Shown here piece after piece: positions 17,776-25,584 of a stretch of DNA of 40,733 bases. Below the pieces are notes generated by a model. The model made no database searches. It was not told where the DNA came from and saw nothing but the letters and a program-made list of their open reading frames with translations. Every line of letters starts with the position of its first letter. The first letter of the stretch is position 1. Made by a program: the position numbers and the translations under genes. The stretch comes from Sphingobacterium sp. GTDB taxonomy: Bacteria; Bacteroidota; Bacteroidia; Sphingobacteriales; Sphingobacteriaceae. The DNA lies in contig JALAGS010000200.1 in the NCBI GenBank assembly GCA_022712315.1, positions 1-40,733 of the forward strand. The letters are read 5' to 3'.

Positions 17776-19511
17776 TAGCCTACAATGTCTTTCATCATGC
17801 GATCCACCTTCGCTTCCAGAACATTTTGCAGATCGAGATAATCGGTGGTATTCTTCAAGCTTTCTTTTACTGAACAGTAAAATTTGATTTTGGGTTCCGT
17901 TCCCGAAGGCCTAGCGGAAATCACATCGCCATCGACTGTTATAAATTGTAAAACATCGGATTTAGGCAGGGAGATCGCTTTTCGCTCTCCTGTACTCATA
18001 TCTGTTGTATATGAAAGCTGATAATCCCGTATTTCGCGGACTTTTATTCCACCAAGGGAAGTCGGTAGATTGTGACGTAAGCCGGCCATCATCGCCTGAA
18101 TTTCTTCGGCCCCTGCTTTTCCTTTTTTTGTCAAAGAGATCAGTTTTTCCTGGTAACAACCGAATTCTTTATAGATATCCAATAGGACTTCGTAGACAGT
18201 TTTTCCTTTTGATTTGAAGTATGCGGTCATTTCGGCTAGGAAAGCACAGGAATTCGGCGCATCTTTGTCCCGTACGAGATCACCGACCAAGAAACCATAA
18301 CTTTCCTCACCACCAACCAGATATTGTGCAGAATCGCCTAAATTGGTAATCAATTCACCAATATATTTGAATCCGGTAAGCGTTTCGTAGTGTTTTACGC
18401 CATAGTGATCTGCGATATCAGCTTGCAAGTTGCTCGTTACGATAGTCTTTACAATATAAGGGTTTGCTCCCAGTTGTTTTAAGTCGCTTTTTGCACTGAG
18501 TACGTAGTATACCAGTAAACTACCGATCTGATTGCCATTGAGCAGCTGAAACTGTCCCTTATTATTTTTTACGGCAATCCCCACACGATCAGCATCTGGA
18601 TCTGTCGCCAGGACAAGATCGGCATCGATTTCCTCTCCTTTTTTCTTGGCGAGGGCCATGGCATCTTCCTCTTCGGGATTTGGATAGATTACCGTTGGAA
18701 AGTTGCCATCTGGGGTAGCCTGTTCGGCGACAACTGACACATTTTCAAATCCCCAAGCAGCCAGCATTTTAGGGACGATTGTAATTCCGGTACCATGTAT
18801 CGGAGAAAAAACGATCTTTAAATCTTTTTGTGCCAATACAGCTTCCGGGTGAATACTCAACGTTTTATTGGCATCGATGTAGATCTGATCGATTTCATTT
18901 CCCACAGGAAGGATATTTTGTGCATTTCCCTCAAATTTAATGTCGCTAACCGACGTGATTGCATTCACTTCATCGATGACATTTTTATCATGTGGAGCAG
19001 TTAGCTGGCAGCCGTCGTTCCAATAAGCTTTATAACCATTGTATTCCTTTGGATTATGTGAGGCTGTTAGCATAACGCCGCTTTGGCAACCGAAATGGCG
19101 AATGGCAAACGATAGCACAGGGGTAGGCCGTAATTCATTGAAGAGATGGACTTTAATTCCGTTGGCGGCAAACACTTTGGCAACGAGCTGACCAAAAGCC
19201 TGTGAATTATTACGGCTATCATAAGATACAGCGACTTTAATTTCCTGATCCGGAAACTGTTTCTTTAGATAGTTCGATAAGCCTTGAGTTGCTTTACCGA
19301 TCGTATATTTATTCATCCGATTGGAGCCCACTCCCATAATGCCTCTTAAGCCTCCGGTTCCAAATTCAAGATCTCTGTAAAAAGAGTCTGTCAGTTCTGT
19401 CACCTCATTATTATCGATTAAATCCTGAACCGCTTTCCGGGTTCCTTCATCGTAACTTGGAGTTAACCAATCTTCGATTTTCTTTTGTGTGTCTTTATCT
19501 AAATTTTCCAT
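17775..19511 (-). CDS. Phosphoglucomutase / phosphomannomutase family enzyme
   Basis: Alpha-D-phosphohexomutase of 578 aa with all four family signatures: catalytic serine loop GVMLTASHNPKEYNGYKAYW (about residues 136-155), metal site ATDPDADRVGIA, sugar loop GGEESYGF and phosphate loop RPSGTEPKIKFY near the C-terminus. It moves phosphate between C1 and C6 of a hexose; glucose versus mannose preference cannot be judged. It lies 26 bp behind the lipoprotein gene and overlaps the Nudix gene by one base. Confidence 0.94.
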   Translation of the reverse strand: MENLDKDTQKKIEDWLTPSYDEGTRKAVQDLIDNNEVTELTDSFYRDLEFGTGGLRGIMGVGSNRMNKYTIGKATQGLSNYLKKQFPDQEIKVAVSYDSRNNSQAFGQLVAKVFAANGIKVHLFNELRPTPVLSFAIRHFGCQSGVMLTASHNPKEYNGYKAYWNDGCQLTAPHDKNVIDEVNAITSVSDIKFEGNAQNILPVGNEIDQIYIDANKTLSIHPEAVLAQKDLKIVFSPIHGTGITIVPKMLAAWGFENVSVVAEQATPDGNFPTVIYPNPEEEDAMALAKKKGEEIDADLVLATDPDADRVGIAVKNNKGQFQLLNGNQIGSLLVYYVLSAKSDLKQLGANPYIVKTIVTSNLQADIADHYGVKHYETLTGFKYIGELITNLGDSAQYLVGGEESYGFLVGDLVRDKDAPNSCAFLAEMTAYFKSKGKTVYEVLLDIYKEFGCYQEKLISLTKKGKAGAEEIQAMMAGLRHNLPTSLGGIKVREIRDYQLSYTTDMSTGERKAISLPKSDVLQFITVDGDVISARPSGTEPKIKFYCSVKESLKNTTDYLDLQNVLEAKVDRMMKDIVG

Positions 19512-19537
19512 TATCTAAGTTTGGCTAAAATGTAAAA

Positions 19538-20221
19538 TTATGCGTCACAACCGCCATAGGCGCGGTCTATGACTGTAATATACCATTTTTCTCCTTCTTT
19601 TGTGACATGAAAAACAAATGGTTCTTCACTCTCATTGGAGGTCATAATGGTTCTGTAGCTTTTGGCTTCTAAATTTCTTAGCTGCTGAAGCTCTGTGTTG
19701 CTGATTTTGGCATCAAGAATTTCATTCATGAACTTTGCGGTTTGCGAAAGTTCATTTGGGCGGGATTTTTTATCGTAATAGAATCCGAGTTTATCCCATT
19801 TCATGGTACCGCAATCAAAAATAGGCAGTTTTCCTGACTTTAACGGTCCCTTGTACGTGAGCTTTTCATAAGAGTGATATTCAGGTATAGGTTTAGAAAA
19901 ATTAAAACTATTTTGATGTACATAAGAGTCTAGTGCTCCGGGACGATAGATGATATAGATTCCTAATTTGGGATGTATATAGTTATTGATTGTTTTACTA
20001 TCCTGATCCGAATAGGCCTTAGCAAGTTTTTCCAGAACCTCTTCCAGCGTTTCGCTGTCTTCTTTCTTTACCGTCTTTTCAATGGTGTCACGTTTGCTTA
20101 CAGTGTCTGCGGGAATGGAATCCTGAAGAATCTTTACCGCCTTATCTTCTTTTTTGTTATTTCTGCAGGAGATAGTGCTTACTGTGAGACAAATTAGAAT
20201 AAAGAAAAAGAGATTTCTCAT
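19538..20221 (-). CDS. Lipoprotein of unknown function
   Basis: A 227-aa protein with a lipoprotein signal (MRNLFFFILICLTVSTISC, lipobox TISC, Cys at residue 19), a charged linker rich in Lys/Glu/Asp (about residues 20-65) and a globular domain of about 160 residues. That domain contains YSDQDSKTINNYIHPKLGIY, which resembles a small NTF2-like or secreted stress domain but is not a match I can name. It lies in the minus-strand unit with 17 bp to the crotonase gene upstream and 26 bp to the phosphomutase downstream. Confidence 0.8.
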   Translation of the reverse strand: MRNLFFFILICLTVSTISCRNNKKEDKAVKILQDSIPADTVSKRDTIEKTVKKEDSETLEEVLEKLAKAYSDQDSKTINNYIHPKLGIYIIYRPGALDSYVHQNSFNFSKPIPEYHSYEKLTYKGPLKSGKLPIFDCGTMKWDKLGFYYDKKSRPNELSQTAKFMNEILDAKISNTELQQLRNLEAKSYRTIMTSNESEEPFVFHVTKEGEKWYITVIDRAYGGCDA

Positions 20222-20238
20222 GATACTTTTGTTTTAAA

Positions 20239-21003
20239 TTACTTCTTTGAGGTCAAATTCTCAATGATTGATTTTAAAATAGAGCGTGTTGACGGAAGCC
20301 ACCATTGTTCGAGGATGCGCTGGATTGTCTCTTCTCTATTCTCCCGCAATTTAAGGATTATTTCCTTTCGGAAGTTCAATTTCGACGTTTGCCAGGTTTT
20401 TTGATTAAACTGGGTGATCTGTTTTAGTTTTTTTGTTGCGGTGTTGAAAAGTACATTTGCGGGTACAATTTCATCTACAAGACCCTGTGTTTTCGCTTCT
20501 ATCGGAGACAGCAGTTTTCCTTCAAGCAAATTCTGATAAGCATTTCTTTTACCGATCCAGAAAGCATAGAGCTGAAATATACTTTCGGGTACAATAAGTC
20601 CAACGGGAATTTCATTCAGGCCAATCACAAAATTCCCTTCAGCCATAATGCGATAATCGCAGCAGAGGGCTAATACACATCCTCCTGCGGGGCTATGGCC
20701 CGATATGGCTGCAATTAATGGTTTTGGGAAAGCCGCGAGCAAAGAGGTTGCCTCTAAGAATAAATTCCAGAATTCCCTGATTTGTTCTTCATCGTATTGG
20801 AACAAAGTGATGAGATCAAGTCCCGCACTAAAGAAGTTCTCCTTGCCGATCAAGATGGCTCCATGAATAGTCTCATTTTGCTGGGAAGATTCCAAGATAC
20901 TGATAAGCTCTTTCAATAATTGAGTATCGATGGCGTTTGACTTTCCTCTATCGAGGAAAATACTTAAAATATGATCCTCTATTTTAGTGTTTATATGCTC
21001 CAT
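20239..21003 (-). CDS. Enoyl-CoA hydratase/isomerase (crotonase) family protein
   Basis: A 254-aa crotonase-fold protein. The oxyanion-hole segments ENFFSAGLDL (about residue 54) and ISGHSPAGGCVLALCCDYR (about 103-121) are present, as is an acidic residue in GLNEIPVGL at the position of one catalytic glutamate; the second glutamate is not obvious. Function could be isomerase, hydratase or hydrolase on an acyl-CoA. It is second in a five-gene minus-strand unit, which does not otherwise suggest fatty-acid oxidation. Confidence 0.88.
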   Translation of the reverse strand: MEHINTKIEDHILSIFLDRGKSNAIDTQLLKELISILESSQQNETIHGAILIGKENFFSAGLDLITLFQYDEEQIREFWNLFLEATSLLAAFPKPLIAAISGHSPAGGCVLALCCDYRIMAEGNFVIGLNEIPVGLIVPESIFQLYAFWIGKRNAYQNLLEGKLLSPIEAKTQGLVDEIVPANVLFNTATKKLKQITQFNQKTWQTSKLNFRKEIILKLRENREETIQRILEQWWLPSTRSILKSIIENLTSKK

Positions 21004-21039
21004 AACATTGTATTAAAGTATAACGATTTGTTTACGCTG

Positions 21040-23712
21040 CTATTGTGGTTTTACTTCTATTAAATATTCAAGATGGGCAATTCTGCCATCCATGCTTATT
21101 CCTTCAACAATCACTTTATAGTTGCCGGGTTCGTCCGACGTAAAGAATTCAAAATTTGTTTTTCCATCTTTGGGTGTGATCAGATTCGGTTCCCATGCGA
21201 TTGTTGTCCTGAGGTCCCGTCGAAGTTCTTTTTCGTTTGTGGCATCGTATTGCGGCTTAAAAAAAGTCCGGTTGACATATAAGCCTTTCGGTACAATTGT
21301 GACAATTCCGGTAGGCGTGTAAGATGATGAAAGCGCATCTCCCGATTTGCTGGTAATTACGATCACACCATTGCCGCCATACATGCCATAGATAGCTGTA
21401 TTTCCTATACTACGCAAGACTTCCACACTCGCAATATCGGCAGTATTGATCATATCTATTTGTTCGGCTTCAATATACATTCCATCAAGAACAACTTGCA
21501 TCGGACTATTCATCGATCTTGTGCTATAAGGAATTCCATTTCGAAAAATAACACCATTTAGCCGCCCATTGAGGCATTGAGCAAATGTAGCACAGCCGGA
21601 TAATTCATCCGCAGAGATAACTTGATCGGCATTTCCCGGACCATTGAGGTTTCTGGAGTTCTTGTCAGCTTTAGTTGTCCGTGCCCTATTGACCTGTACC
21701 TCTTCCAATCGAATGCTCTTCTGGATAATGCCAGCGGCTTCCAATTCGCCAAGAAATTGCTGGCTGTTTCTCAGCTGTGTCAATAGCTGGGTGTTGATGT
21801 CGTTAGCTAATAAAGGTTGGTCTTTACTTTTGTTTACCGGGGGAACTGAAGGGTCGTCAATAATAATATCAACTCTTTTTTTCTCTTTTGGACCATCGCC
21901 TGTAACGATAAACTTGACACTGTCAGCAAAAAAAAGCTCGTCAAATGCAAATCGACCATCATTATCGGTCAGTGTATCTATGCTCAGCAACATATTGCTC
22001 GTCGGTATTAGCGTTACTTTGGCCTTTGGAACAACCGCCTTTCGGGCCGTTTTCTTTACGGTTCCCGATACAGTAAGTCCCTTTTCTGGAAGGAACGACG
22101 TGGCTGGGGCATTTGTATAGCTCTTCCAGTCCAGCTTGCGCCAGCCCTGGATCAGCATGAGATTATCCAAATCGTTAACTTTGATATTGGTTAAATCCTC
22201 AAAGTAATAATTGGGGCGTTCAATAAAACCGCGAAGATCAGATTTTAGTAGTAGTTCTGAAACAATAGAAGAATAATAACGGTCTGTCGTCGTATCAACT
22301 TTGCTTAGATTGACAACTGATGCCGAGAGGGCTGCAACTTTTGACGTATCACGATCATCATAGCTCACGGTAAGGTTTGCTACCACTTTATCGCGGGTTG
22401 TGAAGCTGGGTTTGTTGAGTGCAATTGAAACGGGGAGTAAAGTTGATTCCGCATTATAGTTAAATACAAGCCGTTCCGCAATGGGTAGCATTTGCTCTGT
22501 TAAGATGGACAATTGTAAAACGCCAGAAGGAAGATTTTTTTTGGGGATATTGAATAAGATATCGGTCCCGTTTAACTTCTGTTTGGCGGCATGCAGGACA
22601 AGGCCGTTATATTGGGCAACTAAATAGATGTCTTTGCCGTTGACCAGATCATCAGTCGCGGAAATCTGTGCGGCAATTTTATCCTTTAAAGCTGAATTTA
22701 CTGTGAGAACATACCCCGAGTTCGACACAGGAGGCAAAGAAGTGCTTGTTGAAGAACCGTCTTCAAAAAAGGCTGTGGCGATATATTTTTTTCCAGTCTG
22801 TAGTAGGAGTGGGATGCTCCCCATTCCCAATGAATTTGTTTCAAATTCTGCAATAGGTGTTTGGTTTTCCTCCACTACCGTTATTTTTGCCTTTTTTCCC
22901 AAGCCGGCAGGAGTGAGGATCTTGAAGCCTGTCTTGCATAAAATATTGTTGACCAGCTCCCCGCCTTCCGGAAAAATTTGAATGCTATTTTGGTTGTTTG
23001 GATTGGGGATAATAAAACTCTTTAAGATGCGTCTTTTGTCGAGGGAAAGAAATTGCAAAGACAGGACTCCTCCCTTGAAGTCATCTTTCAGTTCAAGGGA
23101 CACTGTTCCATTGTCATTTGATTTTAATCGCCCCGATTTTTCTTTGTTATTATCCTGTTGTAAGGTATAACTTATGCTGCTATTGATTAGCGGCGCTCCT
23201 TGAATGGTTTTTAAATTGATCTGGAAGATATTTTCAGTTCCGCTTTTAATAAGACTGCTTTTCGTCATTACATTATCCGATCTACCATTTGTGACGGGAA
23301 TCACACGTTCATAGAAATTGGATATAGAGTCATTCTGCATCCATCTGGTAAATGATCTAATCCGGTAGGTGCCTTCTTCCAGCGTATCTGGTAAGTTGAT
23401 ATCCCCTATGCCGAGCCCGATTGTGATCGGAACTTTGATGCTTTTAATGATTTTATTCGTGGATGAGATCAATTCTACATTGGCAATTTTACTGATATTA
23501 CTCAAATAATTAAAGGGAGCTGTGGTACAGTATAATTTAAACCAGACAGTTTCTCCGGCTGAATAGTCATTTTTATCCAAATGAAGATAGATTTTTTCCT
23601 TTATGTGCTGTTCATGGTAGGTTTCTAGCTTTGTTAGCGTTTGATCAATTTGGGCTGACGCCAAAAAGGAGAATAGGAGGCAGTTTATTAACAGCAGTAT
23701 TTTAGCGTACAT
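21040..23712 (-). CDS. Surface protein with macroglobulin-like region and C-terminal TonB plug domain
   Basis: An 890-aa exported protein (signal peptide cut near SFLASAQ, residue 21). The N-terminal part (KIYLHLDKNDYSAGETVWFK) resembles the MG2 domain of alpha-2-macroglobulins, followed by several beta-sandwich repeats and a carboxypeptidase-regulatory-like segment. A TonB-receptor plug (about residues 680-790, with MQVVLDGMYIEAEQ and AIYGMYGGNGVIVITSKSG) lies near the C-terminus, but no barrel follows, only one more beta domain. This domain order recurs in Bacteroidota proteins, and the role is unknown. It is the first gene of the minus-strand unit and divergent from purD. Confidence 0.82.
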   Translation of the reverse strand: MYAKILLLINCLLFSFLASAQIDQTLTKLETYHEQHIKEKIYLHLDKNDYSAGETVWFKLYCTTAPFNYLSNISKIANVELISSTNKIIKSIKVPITIGLGIGDINLPDTLEEGTYRIRSFTRWMQNDSISNFYERVIPVTNGRSDNVMTKSSLIKSGTENIFQINLKTIQGAPLINSSISYTLQQDNNKEKSGRLKSNDNGTVSLELKDDFKGGVLSLQFLSLDKRRILKSFIIPNPNNQNSIQIFPEGGELVNNILCKTGFKILTPAGLGKKAKITVVEENQTPIAEFETNSLGMGSIPLLLQTGKKYIATAFFEDGSSTSTSLPPVSNSGYVLTVNSALKDKIAAQISATDDLVNGKDIYLVAQYNGLVLHAAKQKLNGTDILFNIPKKNLPSGVLQLSILTEQMLPIAERLVFNYNAESTLLPVSIALNKPSFTTRDKVVANLTVSYDDRDTSKVAALSASVVNLSKVDTTTDRYYSSIVSELLLKSDLRGFIERPNYYFEDLTNIKVNDLDNLMLIQGWRKLDWKSYTNAPATSFLPEKGLTVSGTVKKTARKAVVPKAKVTLIPTSNMLLSIDTLTDNDGRFAFDELFFADSVKFIVTGDGPKEKKRVDIIIDDPSVPPVNKSKDQPLLANDINTQLLTQLRNSQQFLGELEAAGIIQKSIRLEEVQVNRARTTKADKNSRNLNGPGNADQVISADELSGCATFAQCLNGRLNGVIFRNGIPYSTRSMNSPMQVVLDGMYIEAEQIDMINTADIASVEVLRSIGNTAIYGMYGGNGVIVITSKSGDALSSSYTPTGIVTIVPKGLYVNRTFFKPQYDATNEKELRRDLRTTIAWEPNLITPKDGKTNFEFFTSDEPGNYKVIVEGISMDGRIAHLEYLIEVKPQ

Positions 23713-23803
23713 ATGACTAATGTTTTATGAAAATTAGAAAATATTTTTCCTTTAATCAATTTATAAATCAAAATATTAGTCTCATTTTAAACGATCTTTT
23801 ACC

Positions 23804-23832
23804 TTGAAATTAGCATAAAAAAAATATCTTTG
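23804..23832 (+). promoter_or_regulatory. Promoter of purD, near-leaderless
   Basis: TTG at 23804-23806, an 18-bp spacer and TATCTTTG at 23825-23832: a full Bacteroidota promoter. The start codon follows after only 4 bp, so the mRNA probably starts at the ATG itself. Confidence 0.75.
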
Positions 23833-23836
23833 TGTT

Positions 23837-25111
23837 ATGAATATCCTAATAATCGGTTCCGGAGGCCGTGAATCAGCCTTCGCCTATAAGTTGTCGAAAA
23901 GCCCACGTTTAGATCAATTATTTATTGCCCCAGGAAATGCTGGAACGGGTGTATATGGTCAGAATGTCAATATTAAAGTGACTGACTTTGCTGCTATTGC
24001 CACGTTCGTTTTGGAAAATAACGTGCAAATGGTGCTGGTTGGTCCAGAGGAACCTTTGGTAAAAGGTATTCATGATTACTTCTTAAATCGGGAAGATTTA
24101 AAGCATATCCCTGTAATAGGGCCACAACAAGAGGGCGCTCAATTGGAGGGTTCAAAAGATTTTTCAAAGCAATTTATGGATCGCCATGGCGTGCCTACAG
24201 CTGCATCGAGATCGTTCGATGTGAGCTCTCTAGAAGATGGATTGGCTTACCTTGAAACCCAAAAATTGCCGATCGTGCTTAAAGCCGATGGTTTAGCTGC
24301 AGGTAAAGGGGTATTGATCTGCGAGACATTGGAGGATGCCAAGACTGAGCTAAAGGCGATGATCGCAGATTCCAAATTTGGAGAAGCAAGCCGGGTTGTG
24401 GTTGTTGAAGAATTTTTAAAAGGAATTGAATTATCCGTTTTTGTTTTGACCGATGGCAATTCATATAAAGTACTTCCTTCTGCCAAAGATTACAAACGCA
24501 TCGGAGAGGGCGATACAGGGCTCAATACGGGCGGTATGGGATCGATATCTCCAGTGCCTTTTGCTGACGAGACTTTTTTGAATAAAGTAGAAGAGCGTAT
24601 TATCCGACCAACGGTTGAAGGGTTGAAAAAGGATGGCATCCCGTACAAAGGATTTATTTTTATAGGATTGATGAATGTAGAAGGCGAGCCTTATGTCATC
24701 GAGTATAATGTGCGTATGGGGGATCCGGAGACTGAGTCTGTATTGCCACGAATTGAATCGGATTTATTGGATTTACTGGAGGGTGTGGCTCAGGGTAATT
24801 TGGATCAACGTTCGTATACGGTATCTTCCAAGACAGCTGTTACTGTCATGTTGGTTGCTGGAGGTTATCCTGGAGATTATGAATCTGAAAAAGAGATCGC
24901 CAATATTGAAAACGTCAAAGAATCCATCGTATTTCAAGCGGGTACGAAGGAGGTTGATGGTAAGATTGTGACTGCGGGAGGACGCGTAATTGCTGTGACG
25001 ACATTGCAAGATACGTTGTTCGATGCCCTTCAACAGGCAACAGCAGATGCCGGAAGGATATATTTTGAAGGTAAATACTTCAGAAGGGATATCGGTTTCG
25101 ACCTTATTTAA
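23837..25111 (+). CDS. purD: Phosphoribosylamine--glycine ligase (GAR synthetase)
   Basis: ATP-grasp enzyme for the second step of purine synthesis, 424 aa. Diagnostic segments are the start MNILIIGSGGRESAFAYKLS, the phosphate-binding region around LVGPEEPL, KADGLAAGKGVLIC (about residues 148-161), NTGGMGSISPVP and YNVRMGDPETESVLPRI. Length and order are normal and complete. It is a single gene with its own strong promoter, and no terminator was seen before the tRNA promoter. Confidence 0.97.
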   Translation: MNILIIGSGGRESAFAYKLSKSPRLDQLFIAPGNAGTGVYGQNVNIKVTDFAAIATFVLENNVQMVLVGPEEPLVKGIHDYFLNREDLKHIPVIGPQQEGAQLEGSKDFSKQFMDRHGVPTAASRSFDVSSLEDGLAYLETQKLPIVLKADGLAAGKGVLICETLEDAKTELKAMIADSKFGEASRVVVVEEFLKGIELSVFVLTDGNSYKVLPSAKDYKRIGEGDTGLNTGGMGSISPVPFADETFLNKVEERIIRPTVEGLKKDGIPYKGFIFIGLMNVEGEPYVIEYNVRMGDPETESVLPRIESDLLDLLEGVAQGNLDQRSYTVSSKTAVTVMLVAGGYPGDYESEKEIANIENVKESIVFQAGTKEVDGKIVTAGGRVIAVTTLQDTLFDALQQATADAGRIYFEGKYFRRDIGFDLI

Positions 25112-25130
25112 AAAATATTTAAAATTATTT

Positions 25131-25160
25131 TTGGAATACTGATTTTAAGGCCTATATTTG
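25131..25160 (+). promoter_or_regulatory. Promoter of tRNA-Glu
   Basis: TTG at 25131-25133, a 19-bp spacer and TATATTTG at 25153-25160, placed about 40 bp before the tRNA. Confidence 0.75.
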
Positions 25161-25192
25161 CAACTCCAAAAACAGCAATGTTCTTGGAGTTG
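25161..25192. repeat. Dyad between tRNA promoter and tRNA-Glu
   Basis: CAACTCCAA (25161-25169) and TTGGAGTTG (25184-25192) are a perfect 9-bp inverted repeat, with a further AACA/TGTT pair inside. The expected transcription start falls in the left arm, so this could be an operator-like DNA dyad or part of a leader hairpin. Confidence 0.5.
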
Positions 25193-25200
25193 TATAAAAT

Positions 25201-25272
25201 GGCCCGTTCGTCTAGGGGTTAGGACGCAAGATTTTCATTCTTGAAACAGGGGTTCGATTCCCCTACGGGCTA
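25201..25272 (+). tRNA. tRNA-Glu (anticodon UUC)
   Basis: The cloverleaf is complete: acceptor stem GGCCCGT / ACGGGCT, D-arm around TCTAGGGGTTAGGA, anticodon stem CAAGA / TCTTG with loop TTTTCAT (anticodon TTC), T-arm GGGGTTCGATTCCCC. CCA is not encoded. The tRNA has its own promoter, a terminator 22 bp downstream, and an integrase gene beyond, so its 3' end is the likely attachment site of the island. Confidence 0.97.
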
Positions 25273-25293
25273 CACATCTAAAAGTCAAAACAT

Positions 25294-25331
25294 AAAAAAG
25301 CCTGCAAATTAAACATTTGCAGGCTTTTTTG
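25294..25331. terminator. Terminator after tRNA-Glu
   Basis: AAAAAAGCCTGCAAAT / ATTTGCAGGCTTTTTT stem with a 5-nt loop, flanked by A and T runs. It looks bidirectional. Confidence 0.92.
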
Positions 25332-25373
25332 TTTTTCAGTATCTACAAAACTTACACGAATTCCCAAGAAAAA

Positions 25374-25420
25374 AGTGAGTCATTCAGTGAGTCATTTTCG
25401 CTCATTTGCTTACTCACTGA
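25374..25420. repeat. Tandem and inverted repeat between the tRNA and the integrase gene
   Basis: AGTGAGTCATTC and AGTGAGTCATTT are a 12-bp tandem pair (25374-25397, one mismatch). TCAGTGAGT (25384-25392) is inverted at 25412-25420 as ACTCACTGA. Lying between the presumed att site and the integrase gene, they are candidate integrase or excision-factor binding sites. Confidence 0.5.
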
Positions 25421-25467
25421 GATGTATTTAACATTCTTATAATCAAGTTGTTTGAAAATTAAACATC

Positions 25468-25498
25468 TTGATCCGTTTTAGTTGCAAGGCTACATTTG
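25468..25498 (+). promoter_or_regulatory. Promoter of the integrase gene
   Basis: TTG at 25468-25470, a 20-bp spacer and TACATTTG at 25491-25498. Because the -33 box coincides with a possible upstream start codon, the coding start must be further downstream (25585). Confidence 0.7.
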
Positions 25499-25535
25499 CA
25501 TCTGCTTTCATTGTTTTTTCAATGGCGATGCAGAG

Positions 25536-25558
25536 CCTTTCCCGAAAGTCGGGAAAGG
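25536..25558 (+). promoter_or_regulatory. Leader hairpin of the integrase mRNA
   Basis: Perfect 10-bp inverted repeat CCTTTCCCGA / TCGGGAAAGG with a 3-nt loop, followed by GGTTTCTTTC. It lies between the promoter and the start codon, so it could act as an attenuator or protect the leader. Confidence 0.5.
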
Positions 25559-25584
25559 GTTTCTTTCACTTAAATGATGTTGTC

